Shown: positions 1 to 8,871, counted from the stretch's first letter. The stretch: DNA of 64,000 nt from an uncultured Pelagibacteraceae bacterium (GCA_902590915.1 CACIYQ010000001.1:248001-312000), one strand, 5' to 3'. Numbers and translations are program-made. Notes: generated by a model not told the origin, from the letters alone.

Positions 1-468
1 TGTATGAAAGCGATGTGTGCTGCAAATATTATTGTAGTTGAAAAAGCTAAAGCACCTCTAGATCATGCAATGGAGCTTGGAGCTGACCATGGAGTTTTAA
101 TAGATGGTAATGAAATAGAGAAAGTAAAAGAGCTTACTAAAGGTAAAGGAGCAGAGGCTGTCATAGATTTTGTTGGTGAAAAAGGTTCAACACCAATGGG
201 AATTAAAATGACCAAAGCAACCGGAACATTTTATATTGTAGGCTACGGTGAAGAAATAAGAGTTTTGGCGATTGATATGATCGATCAAGAGAAAAGTATA
301 GTTGGAAGTCTTGTTGGTACATGGGCTGAATTATACGAATTAATGGAATTAGCTGACAAAGGTTTAGTTAAACTTTCTATGAAAGAATATAAACTTGAAG
401 ATGCTAACAAAGCTTTACATGACCTTAATGATGGAAAGATTAAAGGTCGTGCTGTTTTGGTTCCATAA
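1..468 (+). CDS. Zinc-type (medium-chain) alcohol dehydrogenase, C-terminal part, cut by the window edge
   Basis: The reading frame is open from base 1, so the gene starts upstream of the window and only about 155 C-terminal residues are visible. They correspond to the second half of the NAD(P)-binding Rossmann domain of medium-chain dehydrogenases plus the returning C-terminal strands: a strand ending in VVEKAK, the ELGADHGVLID segment, KGAEAVIDFVG, and the terminal KIKGRAVLVP typical of this family. The catalytic zinc site lies in the missing N-terminal half, so zinc dependence and substrate cannot be judged. It ends 24 nt before an ABC-transporter binding protein gene on the same strand and may belong to that operon, perhaps oxidising an imported alcohol or polyol (inference). 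Confidence 0.8.
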   Translation, partial: CMKAMCAANIIVVEKAKAPLDHAMELGADHGVLIDGNEIEKVKELTKGKGAEAVIDFVGEKGSTPMGIKMTKATGTFYIVGYGEEIRVLAIDMIDQEKSIVGSLVGTWAELYELMELADKGLVKLSMKEYKLEDANKALHDLNDGKIKGRAVLVP

Positions 469-492
469 TTAACAACAAAAAGAGGGAAAAAC

Positions 493-2028
493 ATGAAGAC
501 AATAAAAAATTACGTAGTAGCACTTATCTCGGCTTTGTTGGTATTAAGTCCTGTTGCGTATGCCGATAAGTGGAGCGATCAGTTTCCACATATCAAGGCT
601 ACTGGAGATATTCCAGGTGAGTGTTCTTATGAAGCTATGTCTAAGAAAAATTACAAAGGTAAGACACTTAAAATAAACACACATGCTGTTCCAGTTATGG
701 GGGAGCCAACAGCTTTACATGCTGAGCAATTTGCTAAACTTACAGGAGCAAAAGTTGATGTAACACATACACCTGCTGGTGATTTGTATGCAAAAGCGAT
801 GGTTCCATTTCAAGCAGGTCAAGCTCCATATGATATAGTTTTTGGATTTTCAAACTTTATTAATGATTGGAAAAGATACTTAGAACCAGTTCCAAAAAAA
901 TATGTTGAGATGAAACAAATGCAAGACGTTACTCCATCTCATATTGGTATAGCATCTTGGGATGGTGTTATGTATCAGTTTCCAGTTGATGGTGACAGAC
1001 ACTATTTAAAATATAGAAAAGACGTGATTGACAACCCTGAGTATCAAAAAAAATATAAAGCTGATACTGGTAGAGAGTTAAGAGTTCCACAAACATGGAA
1101 AGAGTATGGAGAAATGGCTGCGTACTTTAATGGTTGGGACTGGGATGGAGATGGCGAGAAAGAATATGGATCTGCAGAAGTTATGAAAAAAGATGACTTG
1201 ATGTATGCAGCTTTTTATTCAAGATCTGCCGCTTACTCAAAAAATCCTAAAACTCCAGGTGGTTTTTTCTTTGATTTAAAAACTATGAAACCATTGATTA
1301 ACAATCCAGGTTTTGTGGAAGCTTTAACAGACTGGGTTGCAGCTACTAAATATGTTCCTCCAGGAGGAATAAACTTTGGTCTTGGTGATGAAATTGGATC
1401 ATTTGGTGGAGGACAAACTTTGTTTAGTTTCTCATGGGATGATGCATTTGTTGCTGCTATGCAACCTGACAGCCCAATTAACAACAAAGTTGGTGCTGCT
1501 CAATTACCTGGCGCAATGAAAGTTTGGAATAGATCAACAAACTCTTGGGATGAAGGCTTTAACCAAGCTCCTTTCTTCGTATGGGGATGGGCAGTTGGCG
1601 TTGCTAAGAAAAGTAAAGAAAAAGAAATGGCGTTCGATTACTTATGTTTCTTTGCAAACGAAGCAAATCACCAAGCCGACATAGGTATTGGTCGTTTCGG
1701 AGTTAACCCATTTAGAAATGATGACTTTAAAGCAGATGTTTGGACTCAAATTGGTTGGGATAAAGATATTGCCCAATCATATGTTGATACCCTAGCTCAA
1801 ATGGAGGAAAGTAAAAATAGAGTTTTCCCTTTGAGAGTTCCGGGTACATTTGAGTTTAACGCTGCATTAGCTACAGCTGCTGCAAAAGCTTTAGCTGGTC
1901 AGTTATCACCACAAGCTGCCTTAGACGAAGCTGCTAAGCAGTGGGAAGATATACTTAATAGAGTAGGAAAAGATAATGTAAGAGCGGCTTACTCTGTTGG
2001 TGTAGCAATGGAAGATAACAAGCTTTAA
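493..2028 (+). CDS. ABC transporter periplasmic solute-binding protein, family 1 (sugar/polyol type)
   Basis: This 511-residue protein begins with a typical Sec signal peptide (MKTIKNYV, a hydrophobic core, cleavage probably after AYA near residue 24). The mature part has the layout of the large family-1 binding proteins that serve carbohydrate and polyol ABC importers, including the segment QAGQAPYDIVFG and a Trp-rich hinge region (FNGWDWDGDGEKEYG). A clear purine-rich ribosome site (agaggg) precedes the ATG. Two permeases and two ATPases follow directly, so this is the ligand receptor of a complete importer. The two ATPases resemble the pair of the rhizobial glycerol transporter, but from memory this binding protein is not an obvious GlpV look-alike. 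The ligand is therefore left open: sugar, polyol or a related compound. Confidence 0.85.
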   Translation: MKTIKNYVVALISALLVLSPVAYADKWSDQFPHIKATGDIPGECSYEAMSKKNYKGKTLKINTHAVPVMGEPTALHAEQFAKLTGAKVDVTHTPAGDLYAKAMVPFQAGQAPYDIVFGFSNFINDWKRYLEPVPKKYVEMKQMQDVTPSHIGIASWDGVMYQFPVDGDRHYLKYRKDVIDNPEYQKKYKADTGRELRVPQTWKEYGEMAAYFNGWDWDGDGEKEYGSAEVMKKDDLMYAAFYSRSAAYSKNPKTPGGFFFDLKTMKPLINNPGFVEALTDWVAATKYVPPGGINFGLGDEIGSFGGGQTLFSFSWDDAFVAAMQPDSPINNKVGAAQLPGAMKVWNRSTNSWDEGFNQAPFFVWGWAVGVAKKSKEKEMAFDYLCFFANEANHQADIGIGRFGVNPFRNDDFKADVWTQIGWDKDIAQSYVDTLAQMEESKNRVFPLRVPGTFEFNAALATAAAKALAGQLSPQAALDEAAKQWEDILNRVGKDNVRAAYSVGVAMEDNKL

Positions 2029-2035
2029 AAATACT

Positions 2036-2062
2036 TTGTGGCCGTCATAACGACGGCCACAA
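2036..2062 (+). promoter_or_regulatory. Perfect 11-bp hairpin between binding-protein and permease genes
   Basis: The arms TTGTGGCCGTC (2036-2046) and GACGGCCACAA (2052-2062) pair perfectly around the loop ATAAC. The stem is GC-rich in an otherwise very AT-rich region and lies 7 nt after the binding-protein stop codon. No T-run follows, so it is not a classical intrinsic terminator. Such hairpins between a binding-protein gene and its permeases are known to stabilise the upstream mRNA 3' end and so raise binding-protein output; that role is inferred here. Confidence 0.7.
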
Positions 2063-2087
2063 CAAACAAATTCCAAAAATTACAATT

Positions 2088-2954
2088 ATGAATTTTAAGC
2101 ACAAGTACGTTTTTTTATTTCCTGGTTTATTTGTGCTTATAGGGATACTTATTTTTCCTATTATTTTTACTATTAGATTAAGTTTATCAGGCTGGAACAG
2201 CTATACGCCTGAAATGAATTTTATAGGAATTACAAATTATATAAGACTTTTTACTGACGACCCAAGATTTTGGGAGTCTTTTTTTAGACTGAGTTTTTTA
2301 TCAGTTACTACTGTTATTCTTCAATATATTATTGGTTTTGCACTAGCGCTTATAGTTTGGAGAGAAATTAAATTTAAAAGATTCTTCAGAGTTATTTTTT
2401 TAATTCCTATGATGACTACGCCTGTCATTATGACGGTAATTTGGAGAACTTTTTTTCATGAGTCCCTCGGTCCTGTAAATGATCTTTTGGGAAACTTAGG
2501 AGTAGAGCCTATATTATGGCTCAGTGATCCAGTTATTGCTAAATTCACTGTAATTATTGTTGAAGTGTGGCAGTGGACCCCATTTATGTTTTTATTGTTA
2601 CTTGCAGGTTTACTATCTCTGCCCAAAGAACCTTTTTTAGCTGCAGCCATAGATGGTGCAAGTCCTTTTAGAAAGTTTGTATATGTTACCTTTCCATTAA
2701 TGGCTCCAATCTCAATTGGGGCAATTATTATTAGATTAATTGAGGCCTCAAAGATAATGGATACAGTTTTTGTATTGACCTCTGGAGGACCAGGTACCGC
2801 AACAGAGACCTCAAGTTTTTATATTTACATTAAAGGCTTGAGAGAGTTTCAAATGGGTTATGCTGCAACACTTTCTTTTACTTATTTAGTTATAATGATC
2901 ATAAGTTTAACGATCATAGCAAAAGTTTTAACAAAATTAATGATTAAAGAATAA
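2088..2954 (+). CDS. ABC transporter permease, MalF/UgpA-like
   Basis: This 288-residue integral membrane protein has about six hydrophobic segments. The cytoplasmic loop carries the EAA motif that contacts the ATPases (AAAIDGASPFRKFVYVTFP, about residues 186-204), which marks it as a binding-protein-dependent permease of the MalF/UgpA group. It follows the binding protein after a 59-nt gap containing a stable hairpin, and its stop codon overlaps the start of the partner permease by one base (TAATG), implying translational coupling. Together with the next gene it would form the heterodimeric membrane channel of the importer. Substrate cannot be read from the permease. Confidence 0.88.
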   Translation: MNFKHKYVFLFPGLFVLIGILIFPIIFTIRLSLSGWNSYTPEMNFIGITNYIRLFTDDPRFWESFFRLSFLSVTTVILQYIIGFALALIVWREIKFKRFFRVIFLIPMMTTPVIMTVIWRTFFHESLGPVNDLLGNLGVEPILWLSDPVIAKFTVIIVEVWQWTPFMFLLLLAGLLSLPKEPFLAAAIDGASPFRKFVYVTFPLMAPISIGAIIIRLIEASKIMDTVFVLTSGGPGTATETSSFYIYIKGLREFQMGYAATLSFTYLVIMIISLTIIAKVLTKLMIKE

Positions 2955-3802
2955 TGGAAAAACTTTACAAATTTTTAAAATATACTTTCATTATTCTCTG
3001 GACAGTTTTTATTGTGGCCCCTTTTCTGTGGGCTATTTCTACTTCTTTTAAAGATTTCCAGTCAGTAAATAGTAAGGTTACTTATATTCCCTGGTTAGAT
3101 TTTGAACCAACACTTGAAGGATGGCGTGTATTAGTTAAGTCACCTGCAAGAGGTGGAGTGGATATTGTTGAGCCTTACTTTAATAGTCTTTTTGTAACCT
3201 GCACGGCAAGTTTAATAAGTATAGTTTTAGGCACATTAGCAGCCTATGCTCTTTCAAGATTTACATTTAAAGCTGGTTTTGTAAGAAATAACGACATTAC
3301 TTTCTTTTTTATATCGCAGAGAATAATGCCACCGATTGTTTTATCGATACCCTTCTTTATATTTTTAAGTACGATAGGATTATTAGATAGTTTGATAGGA
3401 CTAGTAGTAGTTTATATAGTTCTATTAATGCCTATAGCAGTTTGGATCATGGTAGATTTTTTTAACAGAGTTCCAAAAGAGTTAGATGAAACTGCATTGA
3501 TAGATGGGTGTAATCCTTACCAGGCATTCTATAAAGTAGTTCTGCCGAACTCTATACCAGGATTAATTGTTGCGGGTATGTTTTGTATTATATTTGGTTG
3601 GATAGATTTTTTCTTTGCATTTATTTTAACATTTACAGAAGTACAGTTATTACCTGTAAAAGTTGTAGCACTTAATTCCTCAATCACACCGTGGTGGAGC
3701 TTATCAGCATCTGCCTTAATATCTGTTGCGCCTTTAATCATCGTCGCTTTTGTTGTCGAGAGATATTTATCTAAAGGAAATTTATCTGGAGCACTAAAAT
3801 AA
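2954..3802 (+). CDS. ABC transporter permease, MalG/UgpE-like
   Basis: The 282-residue product is a six-span inner-membrane permease of the MalG/UgpE group. An N-terminal hydrophobic segment is followed by a periplasmic loop, and the EAA loop appears as ALIDGCNPYQAFYKVVLPN near residues 182-200. The TAATG overlap with the upstream permease and an identical one-base overlap with the downstream ATPase gene show tight coupling. It pairs with the preceding permease to form the translocation pore. Confidence 0.88.
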   Translation: MEKLYKFLKYTFIILWTVFIVAPFLWAISTSFKDFQSVNSKVTYIPWLDFEPTLEGWRVLVKSPARGGVDIVEPYFNSLFVTCTASLISIVLGTLAAYALSRFTFKAGFVRNNDITFFFISQRIMPPIVLSIPFFIFLSTIGLLDSLIGLVVVYIVLLMPIAVWIMVDFFNRVPKELDETALIDGCNPYQAFYKVVLPNSIPGLIVAGMFCIIFGWIDFFFAFILTFTEVQLLPVKVVALNSSITPWWSLSASALISVAPLIIVAFVVERYLSKGNLSGALK

Positions 3803-4881
3803 TGAATTTAATTGGAGAAAATATAACTTACAAACCAGACGATCAGTTTCATTTAAACGATGTTTCATTTAATTTTAAAAAAGGAAATTTGTATACAATC
3901 TTAGGAAGAACTTTATCTGGAAAAACTACATTTTTAAAAACAATCGCTGGTCTATTAAACCCCGATAGTGGAAATTTATCATTTGAGGATAATGATTTTA
4001 TCAAAATACCAGTGTGGGAAAGAAATGTAGCAATGGTTTATCAACAATTTATTAATTATCCTCATCTAAATGTTTATGAGAATATAATTTTCCCGCTTAA
4101 ACAAAGGAAAATAAGCGAAGATCAAATAAAGAAGGATGTAGAAGAAGCGCTTAAAACTGTAGGACTAGTCGGTTTCGAAAATAGGAAAATTCAAGAACTA
4201 TCTGGAGGACAGCAACAAAGAGTTGCTCTAGCAAGATCATTAGCAAAAAAAGCAAAAATATTATTACTGGATGAACCATTGGTTAATTTAGATTACAAAT
4301 TAAGAGAACAGTTAAGAGAAGAATTTAAAAGAATATTCACACAAGGTTTATCTGAAGATACTATTTTAATCTACTCTACTACTGACCCACAGGAAGTCAT
4401 GGAATTAAATGGTGAGGTGATAGTGTTAGATGAGGGTAAAGTTTTACAAAAAGGACCTGCAAAAGAAATTTTTGAAAATCCTAGAAATTTAAAGGTGGCT
4501 GAAATTTCAAATGATCCACCAATGAATATTTTGAAGGGAACAAAAAATTCTGAAAAACTAAGTTTTGAAAATATTTTAATTAATTCTCCTTCTCATTTTA
4601 AAAATTTAAGTGATCAAGGTTATAATTTTGGGATTAGGGCCTCAGAAATAAAATTAGATGATCAAGGTGAAGAGTTTGAAATAGAACTTGCTGAAATTAG
4701 TGGCTCAGAAACTTTATTGCATTTAAAAAAGGGAGAGTCAAAAGTGATAGCTCTTATTGAAGAAGTTATGAATTTTAAAATTCACGAAAAAGTAAAAATT
4801 AAATTTAATGAAAATAAATTATATGCTTTTGATCAAAATGAAGAATTAGTTTCTTCACCATATGGAGTATCTCATGGCTAA
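3802..4881 (+). CDS. ABC transporter ATPase, GlpS-type (canonical signature)
   Basis: This 359-residue ATPase has all catalytic motifs: Walker A GRTLSGKTT (about 35-43), Q-loop in VYQQF, signature LSGGQQQR (about 133-140) and Walker B LLLDEP (about 154-159), followed by a C-terminal regulatory domain of the MalK kind. The wording around the motifs (TLSGKT, RNVAMVYQQFINYP, and a switch region reading YSTTDPQE where most relatives have a TH pair) matches what I recall of GlpS of the Rhizobium glycerol ABC transporter. Its partner is the next gene, which has a degenerate signature. A missing switch-region His suggests the two nucleotide sites are not equivalent. Its end overlaps the next gene. 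Confidence 0.88.
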   Translation: MNLIGENITYKPDDQFHLNDVSFNFKKGNLYTILGRTLSGKTTFLKTIAGLLNPDSGNLSFEDNDFIKIPVWERNVAMVYQQFINYPHLNVYENIIFPLKQRKISEDQIKKDVEEALKTVGLVGFENRKIQELSGGQQQRVALARSLAKKAKILLLDEPLVNLDYKLREQLREEFKRIFTQGLSEDTILIYSTTDPQEVMELNGEVIVLDEGKVLQKGPAKEIFENPRNLKVAEISNDPPMNILKGTKNSEKLSFENILINSPSHFKNLSDQGYNFGIRASEIKLDDQGEEFEIELAEISGSETLLHLKKGESKVIALIEEVMNFKIHEKVKIKFNENKLYAFDQNEELVSSPYGVSHG

Positions 4882-5950
4882 AATTGAGTTGTCAAATATT
4901 TCTCATACTTATAATCCAAACGACACTAATCCAACTTACGCACTTAATCCGTTTTCTATGACTTGGGAAAACGGAAAGAGATACGCAATTTTAGGGCCAT
5001 CTGGTTGTGGAAAAACCACAATGTTAAATATCGTTTCAGGATTAGTTAGACCATCAAAAGGAAAAATTTTATTTGATGAAAATGATGTTACAGACCTTAT
5101 AACGGAAGAGAGAAATATAGCTCAAGTCTTTCAATTTCCAGTGATTTATAACACTATGACAGTTTATGATAATTTAGCTTTCCCATTAAGATGTAGAAAT
5201 TTTACAGATCAAAAAATTGAAGAAAGGGTAAAATCAGTTTCAGACACTCTTAGATTGTCGTCTTTTTTAAATTCACCAGCAAGAAAACTAACTGCCGACC
5301 AAAAGCAACTCATATCTCTTGGAAGAGGATTAGTAAGAGAGGATGTTGCGGGTGTTTTGATGGATGAACCACTAACTGTAATTGATCCAGATTTAAAATT
5401 TAGATTAAGAAGAAATTTAAAAGAAATTAATGAACAATATAAAACCACATTAGTTTATGTCACCCACGATCAAAATGAGGCAATGACATTTGCTGACAAT
5501 ATCATTGTGATGGATCAAGGTGAAATAGTTCAAGTAGGACTTCCAAAAGACTTATTTGAAAAACCAAGAACCACGTTTGTTGGATATTTTATAGGCTCCC
5601 CTGCTATGAATTTATTTAATTCTGAAATTCTTTCTGATAATTCAATAAAGTTTAATAATTATACCATTAAAACAAAAACTGACTTGTCAAAAATTAAAGA
5701 CAAGAATGTAAAATTGGGAATACGATCAGAATTCATTAAAATTGCAACCGATCAAAAAGAAAATATTGTTAGTGTTAAAGTAACAAGAGTTGAGGATTTT
5801 GGAAATTTTAAACTCATAACTGGTAAAGCTGGCGATTTAGAGATTAAGTCTAAAGTTGAGAGAGAAATTCCAATATCAACCGAGGAACTAAAACTTCATT
5901 TACCTGCAGAAAAATGTTGTATTTACTCTAACGAAATGCTTGTAAATTAA
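4874..5950 (+). CDS. ABC transporter ATPase, GlpT-type (degenerate signature motif)
   Basis: I place the start at the ATG at 4874 rather than the in-frame ATG at 4862, because GGAG at 4864-4867 then sits six bases upstream as a ribosome site; the product is 358 residues. Walker A GPSGCGKTT (about 41-49), Q-loop VFQFPVIY, Walker B VLMDEP (about 161-166) and the switch YVTHDQ are intact, but the LSGGQ signature reads LTADQ (about 139-143). The same replacement is found, as far as I recall, in GlpT of rhizobial glycerol importers. With the preceding ATPase it would form an asymmetric heterodimer with one composite site weakened. A C-terminal MalK-like regulatory domain follows. Confidence 0.87.
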   Translation: MAKIELSNISHTYNPNDTNPTYALNPFSMTWENGKRYAILGPSGCGKTTMLNIVSGLVRPSKGKILFDENDVTDLITEERNIAQVFQFPVIYNTMTVYDNLAFPLRCRNFTDQKIEERVKSVSDTLRLSSFLNSPARKLTADQKQLISLGRGLVREDVAGVLMDEPLTVIDPDLKFRLRRNLKEINEQYKTTLVYVTHDQNEAMTFADNIIVMDQGEIVQVGLPKDLFEKPRTTFVGYFIGSPAMNLFNSEILSDNSIKFNNYTIKTKTDLSKIKDKNVKLGIRSEFIKIATDQKENIVSVKVTRVEDFGNFKLITGKAGDLEIKSKVEREIPISTEELKLHLPAEKCCIYSNEMLVN

Positions 5951-5952
5951 AA

Positions 5953-7530
5953 CTAATACCCAGATGCGTATCCATCTTTTCTAGGATCCGAACCTCCAAT
6001 TAATTTACCTTTTTTTCTGTCTATTTGGATTGCTTGACCTCCACCATGTGGATCATTAGTAAATTCTACTTTATGGCCAATTGCTTCAAGTTTACTTTTA
6101 ATATCCTCGCTTATATCTTTTTCGAGTTTGTAGATATTATTGAAATGAAATGCTCTTGGATAAGAAATGGCTTCTTGGGGTGTCATATTAAAGTCAAAAA
6201 TATTATTAAATACACGCACTTGTCCAACAGGTTGATATTGACCACCCATTACTCCAAATGAAAGTATGGTTTTATTATCATTGTTTAAAGCTAAGCCCGG
6301 GATAATAGTGTGTAATGGTCTTTTGCCACCATCAATACAGTTTGGATGATCTCTTTCTACTCTAAAATTAGTTCCTCTATTGTGAAATAAGATACCTGAC
6401 CTATTAGATGTAATCCCACTTCCAAACGAGTAGCAAATAGAATTTATAATCGAGACAGAATTTAAATCCTTGTCAACCACTGTTAAGTATACAGTTTCAG
6501 GGTGATTTGGAATCTTTAGGTCGTTGATTTTATAACACTTGTTTAAAGATATATTGTTAAATAATTCTTGAATACTTTGTTCACTTAGAATTTTTTCTAG
6601 ATCAATATTTATAAAATTTGGGTCTGCTATATTCTCTTCTCTTATTTTATAACACAATTTTGTTACTTCAGCTTCAAGATGGAACCTTTCAACGCTATCA
6701 GGATTAAATTTACTTATTTTTAATTTCTCTAACAGCTTTAACATTAATAACACTGTTACACCTGGTCCGTTCGGAGGGCATTGGTGAACAGACATATCTT
6801 TAAAATTAGAGGATATAGTTTTAGATTTTAAAGTTTTTTGAATTGAAAAATCCTCCATTGAATGTAGTCCTCCAATTTCATTTAAGCTCTCTACCATATC
6901 CTCAGCTATTGAACCTTGATAAAATTCCTTTATTCCTTTTTTTTTAATTAATTTTAGAGTATTAGCTAAAGGAATATTTTTTCTAAGTTCATTATTTTTA
7001 TAAATTTTTCCATTTTTTAAATATAAGTTTTTAGTAATTTTATGATTATTTAATTTTTTAAATGACTTTTCCCAAGCTTCAGAAACTTTTTTAGTTACTT
7101 TATAACCGTTCTCAGCATAATTAATGGAATTTAAAAATAATTCTTCAAAGTCTAACTTACCATGTTCATCGTGAATAGTTTTCCAAGCATCAAGGGCTCC
7201 TGGAATAGTAACAGAGTGAGGGGTTGTTAAATCTATTTTATCAATATTTTTACTTTCAAAAAATTCAAAGTTAGCTTTTTTAGGAGCGATACCTGATCCA
7301 TTGTAGGAAATTGGATCTTTATTTTCCATTTTGACAATTGCAAAACAATCACCACCAATACCAGTTGAATTTGGTTCTACGACTGATAAGCAAATTGATG
7401 CTGCAATTGCAGCATCTACTGCATTCCCACCTTTTTTTAGAATATTAAGAGCCTCTTCCGTTGCGAGTGGGTGTGAAGTAGCGGCCATTGCATTTGAAGA
7501 AATAGAGTCTAAATTTTTGTTAGATTTCAT
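5953..7530 (-). CDS. Gamma-glutamyltransferase-family Ntn hydrolase (possibly oxamate-amidohydrolase-like)
   Basis: The 525-residue product begins with the family hallmark region SNAMAATSHPLATEEAL and GGNAVDAAIAA. It also has the glycine-rich GIGGD stretch, PNGPGV and the C-terminal-subunit region. The autoprocessing/catalytic Thr falls near residue 345 in ETVYLTVVD, where classic gamma-glutamyltranspeptidases read TTHYSVVD; the TVYL variant is what I associate with the HpxW/YwrD-like branch. No signal peptide is visible, so the enzyme is probably cytoplasmic, unlike E. coli Ggt. It could hydrolyse gamma-glutamyl compounds or other amides; the substrate is not determinable. It ends 2 nt from the convergent ABC operon and is divergent from the TRAP genes. 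Confidence 0.85.
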   Translation of the reverse strand: MKSNKNLDSISSNAMAATSHPLATEEALNILKKGGNAVDAAIAASICLSVVEPNSTGIGGDCFAIVKMENKDPISYNGSGIAPKKANFEFFESKNIDKIDLTTPHSVTIPGALDAWKTIHDEHGKLDFEELFLNSINYAENGYKVTKKVSEAWEKSFKKLNNHKITKNLYLKNGKIYKNNELRKNIPLANTLKLIKKKGIKEFYQGSIAEDMVESLNEIGGLHSMEDFSIQKTLKSKTISSNFKDMSVHQCPPNGPGVTVLLMLKLLEKLKISKFNPDSVERFHLEAEVTKLCYKIREENIADPNFINIDLEKILSEQSIQELFNNISLNKCYKINDLKIPNHPETVYLTVVDKDLNSVSIINSICYSFGSGITSNRSGILFHNRGTNFRVERDHPNCIDGGKRPLHTIIPGLALNNDNKTILSFGVMGGQYQPVGQVRVFNNIFDFNMTPQEAISYPRAFHFNNIYKLEKDISEDIKSKLEAIGHKVEFTNDPHGGGQAIQIDRKKGKLIGGSDPRKDGYASGY

Positions 7531-7693
7531 TAATAAATTCTACAGAATTAATCTCATTTAATACAAATAATTAAAATACAATCTGGAATTGAATAAAACG
7601 TCATTAGGGGCAAAACGTCCAACTTTTTAGAAAGACTCTATTGTAAATCTATGTTTAACTTCGGTCAGTTAATTAACTAGAGGAGAGAACAAA
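7531..7693. promoter_or_regulatory. Divergent control region between the Ggt-family gene and dctP
   Basis: This 163-nt gap is the only place from which both flanking genes could be transcribed. A dyad AATTCT-AC-AGAATT (7536-7549) lies just before the minus-strand gene. The octamer AAAACGTC occurs twice in direct orientation (7595-7602 and 7612-7619), 17 bases start to start. A strong ribosome site (GAGGAGAG) sits ahead of dctP. I could not pick a convincing -35/-10 pair. The repeats are candidate operator half-sites only. Confidence 0.4.
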
Positions 7694-8854
7694 ATGATTA
7701 AAAATAAAAAATCATTAAAAGGTGCTAAAACACCTTCAAGACGAAAGTTCTTCAAAGCAGCAGCAGCAACTGGTGCAGCAGCAACAGCAGCTGTAGCAAT
7801 GCCGAATCTTGCTTTGGGGGCTGGTCACATTACTCTAAAGATGCAAGCAGCTTGGCCTTCAGGCGCTAACATCTTTTTTGAAATGGCGTCAGACTACGCA
7901 AAAATGGTTAGCGATATGTCAGACGGAAAACTAAAAATTGACGTTCAACCAGTCGGTGCAGTTGTTAAAACTTCTGAAATCGGACAAGCGGTAAGTTCTG
8001 GAGTAGTAGATATGGGTCACTGGGTGACTGCATACTGGTACGGAAAAAATCCAGCAGCTTCACTTTTTGGAACTGGTCCTTCATACGGTATGTCATCTCA
8101 AGAAGTTATGGCTTGGATGGAGTATGGTGGAGGAAGAAAGTTATATGAAGAAGCGGTAGCAAGTGTAGGATTTAATTACACAGGTTTCTTCCATATGCCT
8201 ATGCCGGCTCAACCATTTGGTTGGTTTAAAAAGAACGTGACAAAAGTATCTGATGTTAAAGGCATGAAGTATAGAACAGTTGGTTTAGCGACTAACGTTT
8301 TAACTGCTATGGGAATGGTCGTAAGACAATTACCTGGTGGTGAAATCCAGCCAGCTATGAAAACTGGTTTGATTGATGCTGCAGAGTTTAACAACCCAAC
8401 ATCAGACTCACAGTTTGGAATGCAAGATGTCTCTAAACACTATCACTTAGGAAGTTTCCACCAATCTCAGGAAATGTTCGAAATTCCTATGAATACTAAG
8501 AGACTAAACAGCCTTTCACCTTCTCATCAAGCTATCTTAAAGAATGCTGCATATGCCGCAAACTCTGATAACTACTTCAAAGCTTTAGTTAGATATTCAA
8601 CTGACTTAGCTAAATTGATGAATGAGCATAAGGTTAATGTATACCAAACATCTGACGCTATCTTAGCTGAACAATTAAAAGGTTGGGATAAAGTTATTGG
8701 TGAGTTTTCTGGTAAAGATGCTTTCTTTAAGAAAGTAGTAGACTCACAAAAAGCATACGCTAAGAGAACTATGAAGTATCTGTTGATGAATCAACCGAAC
8801 TACAAATTAGCTTATGAAAATGAGTTTGGTCCAATTCAGAAAGTTAAAATCTAA
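7694..8854 (+). CDS. dctP: TRAP transporter substrate-binding protein, DctP family
   Basis: The 386-residue precursor carries a twin-arginine-like export signal (SRRKFFKAAAATGA followed by an Ala-rich hydrophobic stretch, cleavage near residue 40). The mature domain shows the DctP-family substrate-binding hallmark: an Arg in the MKYRTVG segment that normally pairs with the ligand carboxylate, followed by RQLPGGEIQPAMKTGLIDAA. The PGGEI and DAAEF wording recalls TakP-like receptors for 2-oxo acids, so an organic acid ligand is likely, but this is inference. The membrane subunits follow, separated by a strong terminator hairpin, which suggests excess production of the receptor. Confidence 0.9.
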   Translation: MIKNKKSLKGAKTPSRRKFFKAAAATGAAATAAVAMPNLALGAGHITLKMQAAWPSGANIFFEMASDYAKMVSDMSDGKLKIDVQPVGAVVKTSEIGQAVSSGVVDMGHWVTAYWYGKNPAASLFGTGPSYGMSSQEVMAWMEYGGGRKLYEEAVASVGFNYTGFFHMPMPAQPFGWFKKNVTKVSDVKGMKYRTVGLATNVLTAMGMVVRQLPGGEIQPAMKTGLIDAAEFNNPTSDSQFGMQDVSKHYHLGSFHQSQEMFEIPMNTKRLNSLSPSHQAILKNAAYAANSDNYFKALVRYSTDLAKLMNEHKVNVYQTSDAILAEQLKGWDKVIGEFSGKDAFFKKVVDSQKAYAKRTMKYLLMNQPNYKLAYENEFGPIQKVKI

Positions 8855-8871
8855 TTAACTTTAGAAAATTT

